A DNA stretch of 64,000 bases, from NCBI RefSeq assembly GCF_022568795.1, contig NZ_JAKZHU010000001.1, positions 1,612,001-1,676,000 of the forward strand, given 5' to 3'. The DNA is from Arsenicicoccus dermatophilus. GTDB taxonomy: Bacteria > Actinomycetota > Actinomycetes > Actinomycetales > Dermatophilaceae. This document shows, piece after piece, positions 8,333 through 16,996 of the stretch. Each line of letters begins with the position of its first letter. Within the stretch, counting starts at the first letter, position 1. Under the pieces are notes generated by a model. The model saw only the letters and a list, made by a program, of their open reading frames with translations, had not been told where the DNA came from and did not search any database. A program made the translations under genes and the position numbers.

Positions 8333-9550
8333 TCAGGGGGCGAGGTCCAGGCGAGGCGCGTCGACCTCGCCGTCCGCGGCCCGGGCCTCGACGAGCTCAC
8401 GGCGGCGCCGGCCCGCCTGCAGCCGCTCGGACCGCACCCGGCCGCTCAGCCGGCACAGGCCCTCGTCGGTCTCGGCGAGGTCGCGCATCACGAGCCGACC
8501 GAAGGCGGCCCGAGCCTCGGCGAGCGGCAGACCGGCTCGCCGGGCCACGCCCTCCAGCGCCCTGCCCCGGGCGTACGGCAGGGCATCCAGGAGGGCCTGG
8601 TCGACAGGAGCCAGCTGGTCCCGCTCGGACTCCGGCCCGCGAGGCTCGGGAGCCAGGTCCTCCCCCATCCGCCCGCACAGCTCCGCGACCTCGGCCGCGT
8701 CGGTCACGAGCAGGGCGGCTCCGTCCCGGATCGCCTGGTGGCACCCGGCGCTCGCCGCGGAGGTGACCGGGCCCGGCACGGCACCGACGGGTCGCCCCAG
8801 CGAGACCGCGTGGCGCAGGGTGCTCAAGGCGCCGCTGCGATAACCCGCCTCGATCACGACGGCGCCGTCGGTCAGGGCCGCGATGAGCCGGTTGCGCTGC
8901 AAGAACCGCGAGCGGGTCGGGGCGCACGCCGGGGGCACCTCGCTGACCACCGCGCCGGTCTCGGCCACCAGCTCGAGCAGCCGGGCATGGGCCGCCGGAT
9001 AGGGCCGGTCGACTCCGCCGGCCAGCACCGCCACCGTCGTCCCGTCCGACCCGAGGGCGCCGCGGTGGGCCGCCGCGTCGATGCCGAAGGCTGCACCCGA
9101 CACCACGCCGAAGGCCCTCCCCACCAGGCCCACGGCCAGCTCGCGCGCCACGTGCTCGCCGTACGCCGTGGCCGCCCGCGACCCGACGAGCGCCACCGAC
9201 CGGCGCAGCGCCAGGTGCAGCGGGGCGGGACCCCGCACCCACAGGCAGGCGGGGGCGAGCCGCCCCAGGTCGTCCAGCCCCGAGGGCCACTCGGCGTCGC
9301 CGGGGACGACGAGTCGGGCCCCGCACCGCTCGGCGAGGTCGAGGTCGCGCGCCGGGTCGGCGTCGCGCAGCCTGGCCTGCAGGGGCTGGTGGCGCGCGTC
9401 CCGGCTGGCAGCCAGCGCCTCCAGCGCATCGGCGTGATCCCCGCGGCAGGAGTCGAGCAGCGCGAGCACGCGGCGGTCACAGGGCTCGGCCACGCGGCTC
9501 CACAGCGCCCGCGCGGCCCGGTCGTCCTGCGGGAGCCGACCCGGGGTCAT
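8333..9550 (-). CDS. dprA: DNA processing protein DprA
   Basis: Rossmann-fold protein that loads RecA on incoming single-stranded DNA in competent bacteria; its role in actinobacteria is unclear. The 405-residue protein has the L-V-G-S-R-A-A-T-x-Y-G-E motif, V-S-G-A-A-F-G-I-D and the G-A-L-S-T-L segment, plus a C-terminal winged-helix-like region. The ATG at 9550 overlaps the comM stop (ATGA), so the two genes are translationally coupled. Confidence 0.94.
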   Translation of the reverse strand: MTPGRLPQDDRAARALWSRVAEPCDRRVLALLDSCRGDHADALEALAASRDARHQPLQARLRDADPARDLDLAERCGARLVVPGDAEWPSGLDDLGRLAPACLWVRGPAPLHLALRRSVALVGSRAATAYGEHVARELAVGLVGRAFGVVSGAAFGIDAAAHRGALGSDGTTVAVLAGGVDRPYPAAHARLLELVAETGAVVSEVPPACAPTRSRFLQRNRLIAALTDGAVVIEAGYRSGALSTLRHAVSLGRPVGAVPGPVTSAASAGCHQAIRDGAALLVTDAAEVAELCGRMGEDLAPEPRGPESERDQLAPVDQALLDALPYARGRALEGVARRAGLPLAEARAAFGRLVMRDLAETDEGLCRLSGRVRSERLQAGRRRRELVEARAADGEVDAPRLDLAP

Positions 9551-11067
9551 GCCGCCATCCCCTCGGCCTGGCGCAGGGTCAGGGCCTGGTCCACGTCGTC
9601 GCGGGTGGGCACGTCGTGACCGGCGAGGTCCGCGATGGTCCACGCCACGCGCCGCATCCGGTCGTAGCCCCGCAAGGTCAGCGCCCCCCGCTCGAGGGCG
9701 GCGTCCAGGGAGCGCAGCGCCGGCCCCGGGATCTGCCAGGCACCGTGCTGCAGGGCTCGCCCGGGCACCTCGCCGTTGGTGCGCCAGGGCTCGCCGGCCG
9801 CGCGGTCCGCGGCAGCCGCCCGTGCCCGGGCGACCCGCCCCGCGACGGCGGCGCTCGGCTCCGGCTCGGTGTCGACCCGGTGCAGGCTGGTCACCGCCGG
9901 CACCGTGAGCCGCAGGTCGATGCGGTCCAGCAGGGGCCCGGACAGGCGCGACAGATAGGTGCGTCGCTGCAGCGGCGTGCAGTCGCAGGCCAGACCCTTG
10001 CCGACGGCCCGGCCGCAGGGGCAGGGATTGGCGGCGAGGACGAGCTGGAAGCGTGCCGGGAAGGTGGTGGTGCGGCGTGCCCGACCCACCGTCACGCACC
10101 CCGCCTCCAGCGGCTGGCGCAGGCCGTTGAGGACATTGGTCGCGAACTCGGGGGCCTCGTCCAGGAAGAGCACCCCACGGTGCGCCGCCGTGACCGCCCC
10201 CGGCACCGGGTGCCCCATCCCGCCCCCCACGAGCGAGGCCATCGAGGCTCCGTGATGGACGGCACGGTAGGGCGGCCGGCGCACCAGCCCCAGCGGGGCC
10301 GCGTCCGCGCTCATGACCGACTGGATGGCGGTGACCTCGAGGGCGTGGTCGTCGGGGAGGAGTGGCAGGAGCCCCGGGAGGCGCTCGGCGAGCATGGTCT
10401 TCCCGGCTCCCGGCGGCCCGCACAGGAGCAGGTGATGACCCCCGGCGGCTGCGACCTCGAGGGCGAACCGCGCCTGGGTCTGCCCCACGACGTCGGCGAG
10501 GTCCGGCGCTTCGTTCGGCATCGGCTCCTCCTCGTCCGCCCCGGTCGTCAGGGTCCCCTGCCCCCGGTGGAAGGCCACCACCTCGGCCAGGTGCCAGGCA
10601 CCACGCACGTCGGCACCCTCCACGAGCGCCGCCTCCCTCAGGTTCGCCGCCGGCACGACGACCCGGGTGCGGCCCTCGGACACCGCAGCCCGCACCGCCG
10701 GCAGCACGCCTCGGACGGCCTTGATGCTGCCGTCCAGCGACAGCTCGCCCAGGTGCACGGTCTCGGTCACCCGACGCGGGACCTGGCCGTCGGCCGCCAG
10801 CAGGGCGATGGCCATGGGCAGGTCGAGCGAGGAGCCGGCCTTCGGTCGCCAGGCCGGAGACAGGTTGACGGTGAGCCGCCGGCTGGGGAGCGGCACGCCG
10901 GCGTTGGCGGTGGCCGCGCGGATCCGGTCCTTGGCCTCGCCGACGGTCGCGTCGGCCAGCCCGGTCACCGTCAGGGCGGGCAGCCCCGGGCTGGCGTCCG
11001 CCTCGACGTCGACGACCAGCCCCTCCAGCCCGTCCAGCGTGACTCCGCGGGTCAGGCCGATGCTCAC
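9547..11067 (-). CDS. comM: ComM/YifB family Mg-chelatase-like AAA+ ATPase
   Basis: In competent species ComM is a hexameric helicase that drives branch migration during natural transformation. The 506-residue protein has the N-terminal Lon-like/ChlI domain (about 1-170), a Walker A G-P-P-G-A-G-K-T near residue 215, Walker B F-L-D-E and the Cys-containing insert N-P-C-P-C-G. The GTG start at 11067 overlaps the yraN stop (GTGA), and the 3' end overlaps dprA, giving a coupled yraN-comM-dprA operon. Confidence 0.94.
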   Translation of the reverse strand: MSIGLTRGVTLDGLEGLVVDVEADASPGLPALTVTGLADATVGEAKDRIRAATANAGVPLPSRRLTVNLSPAWRPKAGSSLDLPMAIALLAADGQVPRRVTETVHLGELSLDGSIKAVRGVLPAVRAAVSEGRTRVVVPAANLREAALVEGADVRGAWHLAEVVAFHRGQGTLTTGADEEEPMPNEAPDLADVVGQTQARFALEVAAAGGHHLLLCGPPGAGKTMLAERLPGLLPLLPDDHALEVTAIQSVMSADAAPLGLVRRPPYRAVHHGASMASLVGGGMGHPVPGAVTAAHRGVLFLDEAPEFATNVLNGLRQPLEAGCVTVGRARRTTTFPARFQLVLAANPCPCGRAVGKGLACDCTPLQRRTYLSRLSGPLLDRIDLRLTVPAVTSLHRVDTEPEPSAAVAGRVARARAAAADRAAGEPWRTNGEVPGRALQHGAWQIPGPALRSLDAALERGALTLRGYDRMRRVAWTIADLAGHDVPTRDDVDQALTLRQAEGMAA

Positions 11068-11453
11068 GACAGCACCGCCTCGAGGTGCTCGACCTGCGCC
11101 GCACCCGTCCGAGGCACCGTCACCCCGACCACGTCCACGCGCACGTGCGGAGACGTGACCTCGGGATGCGCCTGCAGCCAGCGGACGGCGAGCCGCCGCA
11201 GGCGGGCGGCCTTGCGCAGGGTCACCTGGTCGAGCGGCCCGCCGAAGGCTGTCGACGTGCGGGTCTTGACCTCGCACACCACCAGGGTCGGCGGCTCGCC
11301 GGGGGCCACCGCCACGATGTCGACCTCGCCCAGGTCGCACCGCCAGTTGCGGTCCACCACCCGCAGGCCGCACGCCTCCAGGTGGCGCGCCGCCACCTTC
11401 TCGCCATACTCACCGACCGCGCGATGCCGCGCAGGCCCCGTCCCAGCACCCAT
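11064..11453 (-). CDS. YraN/UPF0102 family nuclease-fold protein
   Basis: The 129-residue protein has the restriction-endonuclease-like core: G-E-x-x-A-x-x-x-L near the N-terminus, then the D-L-G-E-V-D-I-V and V-C-E-V-K-T-R motifs that form the metal site. The biochemical role is unknown. The ATG at 11453 follows a GGAGGTCGAGG purine tract; an upstream ATG at 11483 is less likely. It is first in a coupled operon with comM and dprA. Confidence 0.88.
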   Translation of the reverse strand: MGAGTGPARHRAVGEYGEKVAARHLEACGLRVVDRNWRCDLGEVDIVAVAPGEPPTLVVCEVKTRTSTAFGGPLDQVTLRKAARLRRLAVRWLQAHPEVTSPHVRVDVVGVTVPRTGAAQVEHLEAVLS

Positions 11454-11607
11454 CGTCCACCTCGACCTCCGCCCGGCCACCATGACCGGGGGCTCCAGGG
11501 TGACGCGGCCCGCACCGTCGGGACGGACGTCCCATCGCGCCTGTGGACAGTCCCGGGGGACCGCGACGAGCTGGGGACAAAGCCCCGCCGGAGGGGGGTT
11601 CCGGGGC

Positions 11608-11931
11608 TCAGCGCGGGAAGCCGGGGTCCTTGGCGAGGTCCAGCTCGGACTTGGCGAGCTCCTCGACGTTGACGTCCTTGAAGGTCACGACCCGCACGTT
11701 CTTGACGAACCGGGCCGGGCGGTAGACGTCCCACACCCAGGCGTCGGACATGGTGACGTCGAAGTAGACCTCGCCGCCGTCCGAACGGACCCGCACGTCC
11801 ACCGAGTTGCACAGGTAGAACCGCCGCTCGGTCTCCACGACGTGCGAGAAGAGGCCGACGACGTCGCGATACTCGCGATACAGCGCCAGCTCCATCTCGG
11901 TCTCGTAGCGCTCCAGGTCCTCTGCGCTCAT
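11608..11931 (-). CDS. DUF2469 family protein
   Basis: The 107-residue acidic protein matches the actinobacterial DUF2469 family (M-S-A-E-D-L-E-x-Y-E-T-E-M-E opening, then alternating charged and aromatic residues). Function unknown. Its ATG overlaps the rnhB stop (ATGA), so translation is coupled to RNase HII. This rnhB-DUF2469 pairing is conserved in actinobacteria. The 154 bases downstream hold only a short 7-bp hairpin beside the stop. Confidence 0.92.
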   Translation of the reverse strand: MSAEDLERYETEMELALYREYRDVVGLFSHVVETERRFYLCNSVDVRVRSDGGEVYFDVTMSDAWVWDVYRPARFVKNVRVVTFKDVNVEELAKSELDLAKDPGFPR

Positions 11932-12749
11932 CGCCCCTGCTCTTCCTCGTCGTCGACGTCCGGCACGCGGGCCGGCCCCCCATCATCCTCCATCACACCA
12001 CCCTGCGGCAGCACGCCCGGCAGCCGCCAGGAGCGCCGGTGGTGCACGGTGGGCCCCAGCCGCGACAGCGCGTCCAGGTGCCCGGGGGCGGCGTAGCCCT
12101 TGTTGTCGGCGAAGCCGTAGTCCTCGGCCACGTCCCCGGACGCCGCGAGACCGACCATGATCGCGTCCCGCTCGACCTTGGCCAGCACACTCGCGGCGGC
12201 CACCGACGAGCACCGCACGTCCGCCTTGACCATCGTCCGGACCGGGAGGACCTCGTCGTCCCAGGCACCCAGCAGGCCCACCCGGTCCGGCTCGGTGAAC
12301 CAGTCGTGGTTGCCGTCCAGCAGGACCAGCGTGGGTATCAGCCCCGCAGCCGTGGTGCGGTCGAGCGCGCGCCTCGCAGCAAGGCGGAGCCCGGCCATGA
12401 TCCCGTGCTCGTCGATCTCGGCCGGCGAGGCATGGCCCACGCCGTATGCCGGCGCCCAGCGCCGCAGCCGGGGCACGAGGCGCTCGCGGGCGGCGGCCGT
12501 CAGGAGCTTGGAGTCCCGCACGCCGGTCGGCGCGGCGCCGACCTGCTCGTGGACCAGGACGACCCCGACGCTCACGGGCCCGGCGAGCGCGCCCCGGCCC
12601 ACCTCGTCCACCGCGGCGATCACCCGGCGCCCCTCGGGAAGCTCGCGCAGCAGAGAGCGTTCCAGCCGCAGCGTCGGCCGGGTCGTCGTCGCTCCCGCCG
12701 TGACCCGACGGGGCGGGTGGGCGAGCGGAGCGGCGCCGGTGCCGGTCAC
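11928..12749 (-). CDS. rnhB: Ribonuclease HII
   Basis: Removes RNA from RNA-DNA hybrids and single ribonucleotides from DNA. The 273-residue protein has the V-D-E-V-G-R-G motif that gives the first acidic residues, D-S-K-L-L, and a later L-D-G-N metal-binding aspartate. The GTG at 12749 overlaps the lepB stop (GTGA) and is preferred. The C-terminus carries an acidic tail of about 30 residues beyond the catalytic core. Confidence 0.95.
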   Translation of the reverse strand: MTGTGAAPLAHPPRRVTAGATTTRPTLRLERSLLRELPEGRRVIAAVDEVGRGALAGPVSVGVVLVHEQVGAAPTGVRDSKLLTAAARERLVPRLRRWAPAYGVGHASPAEIDEHGIMAGLRLAARRALDRTTAAGLIPTLVLLDGNHDWFTEPDRVGLLGAWDDEVLPVRTMVKADVRCSSVAAASVLAKVERDAIMVGLAASGDVAEDYGFADNKGYAAPGHLDALSRLGPTVHHRRSWRLPGVLPQGGVMEDDGGPARVPDVDDEEEQGR

Positions 12750-13576
12750 CTGGGGTCGGGGACCGAGGCGAAGACCTCGCTGGGCTGACCGAGCCAGGTC
12801 AGGTCCGACAGCGGCCAGACCACGGTCACGGCGCGCCCGACGACCTTGCTGACGGGCACGGAGCCCTGCGAGCCGTCGTGCTGGGGGTCGTGCAGGCGGG
12901 AGTCGCCCGAGTCGCTGCGGTGGTCGCCCATCAGCCACAGCCTGCCCGGGGGCACCGTGATGTCGAAGGGCTGGTTGCTGGGGGCGTCGCCGGGCTTGAG
13001 GTAGGGCTCGGTGACGGCAGTGCCGTTGATGGAGAGCTTGCCGTCGGGGGTGCAGCACTTGACCTTGTCGCCGGGCAGCCCGATCACCCGCTTGATCAGG
13101 TGGTTGTCCGAGTCGTTGGGCATGAGGCCCACGAAGACCAGGGTGTCGTGGACGGCCTTGGACATCCCGGTGCGTTCCGTCGGGGGGAGCGTCGACAGCC
13201 AGTGGTCCGGGTCCTCGAAGACGACGATGTCGCCGCGCTCCAGGGAGAAGGGCGAGGGCGTCAGCTTGGACACGACGACCCGGTCGCCCCGCACGAGCGT
13301 GTCCTCCATCGAGCCGGAGGGGATGTAGAAGGCCTGCATCAGCCAGGTCTTGACCGCGAGCGACAGCACCATGGCGAGGACCACGACGACGACGAACTCC
13401 CGCAGGGCGTGCAGGATGTCCTGGCCTGGCCGGCGCCCGGCCTGGGCTTCGGCACGAGTGGCACCCGGCCGCGCCTCGTCGGGTGCCGGGGCCGTCACCC
13501 GGCCGCGCTCTCGCGAGCTGCGGACCTCGTCCGGCTCACCGGCGTCCCTGCGCGGGGGCGTCAGGTCGTCGCTCAT
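12746..13576 (-). CDS. lepB: Signal peptidase I (first copy)
   Basis: Membrane serine/lysine peptidase that cleaves Sec signal peptides. The 276-residue protein has a charged cytosolic N-terminus of about 55 residues, one transmembrane segment, the serine motif P-S-G-S-M-E-D-T-L, the lysine motif I-K-R-V-I-G-L-P-G-D and the M-G-D-H-R-S-D-S-x-D-S-R box. It is coupled by an ATGA overlap to the upstream second signal peptidase gene and by GTGA to rnhB. Confidence 0.96.
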   Translation of the reverse strand: MSDDLTPPRRDAGEPDEVRSSRERGRVTAPAPDEARPGATRAEAQAGRRPGQDILHALREFVVVVVLAMVLSLAVKTWLMQAFYIPSGSMEDTLVRGDRVVVSKLTPSPFSLERGDIVVFEDPDHWLSTLPPTERTGMSKAVHDTLVFVGLMPNDSDNHLIKRVIGLPGDKVKCCTPDGKLSINGTAVTEPYLKPGDAPSNQPFDITVPPGRLWLMGDHRSDSGDSRLHDPQHDGSQGSVPVSKVVGRAVTVVWPLSDLTWLGQPSEVFASVPDPR

Positions 13577-14250
13577 CGATCTCCTCCGAGGGTGGGGGTG
13601 GGTAGGGCGGACAGCTCACGGCGGTGCCCGGGCGGCCAGATCACCTGGACCACGTGGCCGGTGACGTCCCGCGCGGGCAGGAAGCCGCCGCCGGGTCGGC
13701 CGAGCCGGGACCGGGAATCGGCCGAACGACTGCGGTGATCACCCATCAGCCACAGTGTGCCCGTTGGGACGGTGACGGAGAACGCGACCTCGCTGGGCGT
13801 GTCCCCCCTCGCGACATACTCCTCGCGCAGCGGGACGCCGTCCAGCAACAGACGCCCCTGTGCGTCGCAGCACCGGACCTGCTGCCCGGCCGTGGCGATC
13901 ACTCTCTTGACCAGGTGCTGCCCCGGTGACTCCCCGGCGATCCGGCCCAGCAGCCGACGCGCCCAGGGGCGTCGGTCCTCCAGGCCGAAGCTCTGGCCGT
14001 CCACGACCACCACGTCGCCCGGACGGACCGCGGCGGGCCGCTTGTCGACGAGGATCACCTCGCCCGGCCGCAGGGTGGGCTCCATGGAGGCGCTGGGCAC
14101 CGCGAACCAGTCGACGAGGAGGGTGCGGGCGAGCACGAGGGCGAGCCAGGCGACCAGGACCGCCGCCAGGAGGTGCCGGGTGCGCCGGGACGACAGGACC
14201 CCGGCCGACGTGCTGTCGGCCGGGGTCCTGTCGTGGTCCTGGGGCTGCAC
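13573..14250 (-). CDS. lepB: Signal peptidase I (second copy)
   Basis: The 225-residue protein keeps the S26 boxes: P-S-A-S-M-E-P-T-L with the nucleophile serine, V-K-R-V-I with the lysine base, and M-G-D-H-R-S-R-S-A-D-S-R. It has one N-terminal transmembrane segment. It overlaps the other copy by 4 bases, so both are made from one transcript. A TAGGCT -10 six bases before the GTG start suggests a leaderless message. A 20-bp perfect hairpin falls within codons 6-21, which is unusual for a coding region. Confidence 0.93.
   Translation of the reverse strand: MQPQDHDRTPADSTSAGVLSSRRTRHLLAAVLVAWLALVLARTLLVDWFAVPSASMEPTLRPGEVILVDKRPAAVRPGDVVVVDGQSFGLEDRRPWARRLLGRIAGESPGQHLVKRVIATAGQQVRCCDAQGRLLLDGVPLREEYVARGDTPSEVAFSVTVPTGTLWLMGDHRSRSADSRSRLGRPGGGFLPARDVTGHVVQVIWPPGHRRELSALPTPTLGGDR
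14190..14234 (-). terminator. 20-bp perfect hairpin inside the 5' coding end of the second lepB
   Basis: Arms 14190-14209 and 14215-14234 are perfectly complementary with the 5-base loop GTGCT. It lies 58 bases past the rplS stop, where an rplS terminator is expected, yet it is inside lepB2 codons 6-21. No T-tract follows. Confidence 0.6.
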
Positions 14251-14256
14251 CAGGGA

Positions 14257-14262
14257 AGCCTA
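14257..14262 (-). promoter_or_regulatory. -10 element for leaderless second lepB
   Basis: TAGGCT on the minus strand, then 6 bases, then the GTG at 14250. No Shine-Dalgarno sequence is present. Confidence 0.5.
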
Positions 14263-14291
14263 GCGGCCCCGCCTGGGAGCAGCGGCCGCGA

Positions 14292-14651
14292 TCACTTGCT
14301 GGGGATGTTCTCGCGCTTCTCGCGGATCTTGGCGGCCTTGCCACGCAGGTTGCGCAGGTAGTACAGCTTGGCGCGGCGGACGTCACCACGGGTCATGACC
14401 TCGATCCGGTCGATGACCGGGGTGTGCAGCGGGAAGGTGCGCTCGACACCGACGCCGAAGGAGATCTTGCGGACCGTGAAGGTCTCGCCGATGCCGCCGC
14501 CGGACTTGCGGATGACGACGCCCTGGAAGACCTGGACACGCGAGCGGGTGCCCTCGATGACCTTGACGTGGACCTTGAGGGTGTCCCCCGCGCGGAAGTC
14601 GGGGACGTCGGAGCGCAGGCTCGCGGAGTCGAACTCGGCCAGCTTCTTCAT
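14292..14651 (-). CDS. rplS: 50S ribosomal protein L19
   Basis: The 119-residue protein shows the L19 pattern: [13 protein letters not shown] near residue 20, V-F-Q-G-V-V-I-x-K, and the R-x-x-L-Y-Y-L-R-N-L-x-G-K-A-A C-terminal segment. It sits at the 30S-50S interface. The 252-base gap from trmD holds two small tandem hairpins, so rplS may have its own promoter or leader. Confidence 0.98.
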   Translation of the reverse strand: MKKLAEFDSASLRSDVPDFRAGDTLKVHVKVIEGTRSRVQVFQGVVIRKSGGGIGETFTVRKISFGVGVERTFPLHTPVIDRIEVMTRGDVRRAKLYYLRNLRGKAAKIREKRENIPSK

Positions 14652-14751
14652 GAGAGTTCCATTTCTCGCAGGGCGCCACAGGTCGTCCTGCCGTCAGCCT
14701 CGCCGGGGCGAGGAGGGCGTGGGCGGTATGACGTCCCCGACCGCCACGTGC

Positions 14752-14789
14752 CCACCGCGCAGCGGTGGCCACTCCCCCTGTGGCAGGGG
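14752..14789 (-). other. Tandem short hairpins in the trmD-rplS gap
   Basis: Two adjacent inverted repeats lie in the 252-base gap: 14752-14758 with 14762-14768 (7 bp) and 1475-range arms 14775-14780 with 14784-14789 (6 bp), each with a 3-base loop. They could be part of an rplS leader or a processing site. I recognise no known leader family and see no gene in this gap. Confidence 0.35.
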
Positions 14790-14903
14790 CGTGATGTCTG
14801 TCGGGAACGCAAGGAGCAATTGTGCCAGACCCGAGGGGCTGACCTCAAAAGGTCGTCGCACGCGGCCCCGGCAGGCCCACGCCGCCCGGGGGGAGCGGGT
14901 CGC

Positions 14904-16112
14904 TCAGCGGCCGCCCGGGGCGGTCCGCGGTGGGGCTGCAGGCGCCGGATGGGCGTGCTCGTCGGCTCCCTCGGGCAGGCGCCGACGCCGGGCCGGCCGA
15001 TAGCCGGCCTTGCGGGCGACGCGCCGGGCCCGCTCGTCCGCGTCGGCGAGGTCTGCGACGAGGTGACGGGTCCCGGTGGGAGCGGCGGTCTCGGCATACC
15101 CCAGCAGCGCCCGGCCGAGCCCGCGTCCGGTCAGGTCGGGGGCGACCACCAGGCGGCCGACCTGCCAGGTCTCGGCGTCGAGCGCGCGACCCGCGACCGA
15201 CGCCACCAGGCGGCCCCCCACGCGGACCACCCAGGTCTGCCAGCCGTCGAGCCGCGCCCGCTCACCTGCCGACGCGGCACCCTCGGCCAGGTCGCCGTCG
15301 CGGGCCCCTCGGGCGGCGGCGCGGAGCACCCACAGCTCCGCCGCGTCGGCTGCCACGGCCGGCTCGGGGACGGCGTCGGTGCCGGTCAGCGCGGCGGCGG
15401 GCGGCAGCAGGTCGGGGCGACGGGCCGCAGTCCGCTCCAGCCGCTGCTGGTGCCGCCACGACGCGATGGCACCGTGGTCGCCCGACAGCAGCACCGAGGG
15501 GACCTCTCGGCCGCGCCAGGAGGCGGGCTTGGTGTAGACCGGGTACTCGAGCAGGCCGTCCTCGTGGGACTCCTCCACGAGGGACTCGGCATTGCCGACC
15601 ACGCCCGGCAGCAGCCGGGCCACCGCCTCGGTGATGGTCAGCACCGCGACCTCGCCGCCGTTGAGGACGTAGTCACCCAGGGAGACGATCCGCACCCGCC
15701 CGTCGAGTCGCTCGGCCGCGTAGTCGTAGACGCGCTCGTCGATCCCTTCGTACCGCCCGCACGCGAACGCGAGCCAGGGCTCCTCGGCGAGCTCGTGGGC
15801 CATGGGCTGGGAGAAGCGCTGTCCCCCAGGACCGGGCACGACGAGCAGGGGCCGGCGCCCGGCATAGCTCTCGTCCCCCACCTCGGCGAGGTGGTCGATC
15901 GCGCGCGCCCACGGCTCGGGCGTCATGACCATCCCGGCGCCCCCGCCGTAGGGGGTGTCGTCGACGGTGCGGTGGCGGTCGGTCGTCCAGCCCCGCAGGT
16001 CGTGGACGTGCAGGTCCAGCAGGCCCTCCCGGCGTGCCTTGCCGATCAACGACAGGTCCAGGGGCGTGAGGTAGTCGGGAAAGATCGAGACGACGTCGAG
16101 GCGCACGGTCAC
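14904..16112 (-). CDS. trmD: tRNA (guanine37-N1)-methyltransferase TrmD fused to a GNAT domain
   Basis: Residues 1 to about 240 are a complete TrmD: D-V-V-S-I-F-P at the N-terminus, P-Y-G-G-G-A-G-M, the knot region with G-R-Y-E-G-I-D-E-R, and [12 protein letters not shown]. It would methylate G37 of tRNA from S-adenosylmethionine. After an Ala-rich linker, about residues 256-378 form a GNAT acetyltransferase-like domain with a motif A at about 320-341 ([12 protein letters not shown]). The last 25 residues are a Pro/Ala/Arg-rich tail. Usual TrmD proteins are 230-270 residues. It overlaps the rimM stop by 4 bases (ATGA). The acetyl acceptor is unknown. Confidence 0.94.
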   Translation of the reverse strand: MTVRLDVVSIFPDYLTPLDLSLIGKARREGLLDLHVHDLRGWTTDRHRTVDDTPYGGGAGMVMTPEPWARAIDHLAEVGDESYAGRRPLLVVPGPGGQRFSQPMAHELAEEPWLAFACGRYEGIDERVYDYAAERLDGRVRIVSLGDYVLNGGEVAVLTITEAVARLLPGVVGNAESLVEESHEDGLLEYPVYTKPASWRGREVPSVLLSGDHGAIASWRHQQRLERTAARRPDLLPPAAALTGTDAVPEPAVAADAAELWVLRAAARGARDGDLAEGAASAGERARLDGWQTWVVRVGGRLVASVAGRALDAETWQVGRLVVAPDLTGRGLGRALLGYAETAAPTGTRHLVADLADADERARRVARKAGYRPARRRRLPEGADEHAHPAPAAPPRTAPGGR

Positions 16113-16648
16113 CCCTGCGCGAGGTCGAACAACCCCGCCGGCGCATCCATGACGATCCGGCCTCCCGGCACGTCGACGACGGGCACGATGGCCTCGACGA
16201 AGGGGACCAGAGCCTCACGCCCGTCGCTCAGCCGGACCTCCAGCAGGTCCTGCACCGCGCGGGTGTCGAGCCCGACGACCTCGCCGACGACCTGTCCCTG
16301 CGGGTCCTCGACCCGCAGACCCACGAGATCGCTCTCGTAGTAGCCGTCCTCGCCGTCCTCGTCGTCCGCAGGCGCGATGGCGTCGGTGGAGAGCACGAGC
16401 AGGGTGCCGCGCAAGGACTCGGCGCCGGTGCGGTCCGGGATCTCCTCGAAGGCCAGGAGCCAGACGCCGTTGTGCAGGCGCGCCGACCGCAGGGTCAGCT
16501 CGCGCGGCACCCCGGAGCCGGGACGGGCCTCGGTGGCGAAGCGCACCCCGGGCACGAAGCGCGAGCGCGGGTCATCGGTGCGGCTCTCCACGGTGACCTC
16601 ACCGCGCAGGCCGTGGGCCTTGCCGATGCGGGCGACGACGACGTCCAT
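16109..16648 (-). CDS. rimM: 16S rRNA processing protein RimM
   Basis: Assists maturation of the 30S head and binds S19. The 179-residue protein has the N-terminal RimM barrel ([12 protein letters not shown]) and the C-terminal PRC-barrel-like part (Y-Y-E-S-D-L-V-G-L, then [13 protein letters not shown]). The ATG at 16648 has a GCAGGAGGA site. It is coupled to trmD. Confidence 0.96.
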   Translation of the reverse strand: MDVVVARIGKAHGLRGEVTVESRTDDPRSRFVPGVRFATEARPGSGVPRELTLRSARLHNGVWLLAFEEIPDRTGAESLRGTLLVLSTDAIAPADDEDGEDGYYESDLVGLRVEDPQGQVVGEVVGLDTRAVQDLLEVRLSDGREALVPFVEAIVPVVDVPGGRIVMDAPAGLFDLAQG

Positions 16649-16699
16649 GGGGTCCTCCTGCAGTCGGTGCTGTGGCCTGCCCGGGTGCGGACAGACCGC

Positions 16700-16733
16700 G
16701 AGGGGCGTGTGCCGGAACCGGCACACGCCCCTC
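16700..16733 (-). terminator. 16-bp hairpin between khpA and rimM
   Basis: Perfect complementary arms 16700-16715 and 16718-16733 with a 2-base centre (in practice a 6-base loop). It lies 18 bases past the khpA stop and 51 bases before rimM. It could terminate or attenuate the rpsP-khpA transcript. Confidence 0.6.
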
Positions 16734-16751
16734 GTCAGTGCTGTTGCGTGC

Positions 16752-16994
16752 TCAGCGCACGCGGTCGGTGTCGACGATGTCGACGCGGACCTGCTTGCCA
16801 CCGGCCAGCGCGCCCAGCACGGTGCGCAGGGCGCTGGCCGTGCGGCCCGATCGGCCGATGACACGCCCGAGGTCGTCCGGGTGGACGCGGATCTCGAGCA
16901 CCTCACCGCGGCGGAGCTCCTTGCGGCGCACCACCACGTCGTCATCGTGGTCGACGATGCCCTTGACGAGGTGCTCGAGAGCCTCCTCGAGCAC
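16752..16994 (-). CDS. khpA: KH-domain RNA-binding protein (KhpA type)
   Basis: The 80-residue protein is almost entirely one KH domain, with the G-R-x-G loop (V-I-G-R-S-G-R-T-A) near residue 48. KhpA proteins bind RNA and, in firmicutes, pair with KhpB/Jag. The GTG start is 2 bases after the rpsP stop, so the two are coupled. The rpsP-KH-rimM-trmD order is typical of actinobacteria. Confidence 0.94.
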   Translation of the reverse strand: MLEEALEHLVKGIVDHDDDVVVRRKELRRGEVLEIRVHPDDLGRVIGRSGRTASALRTVLGALAGGKQVRVDIVDTDRVR

Positions 16995-16996
16995 GA

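Noticed and set aside
8333-11067. Natural competence locus from dprA and comM
   Set aside because: Both are widespread in non-competent actinobacteria at this position, and no uptake genes (comEA, comEC, pilus) are in the window.
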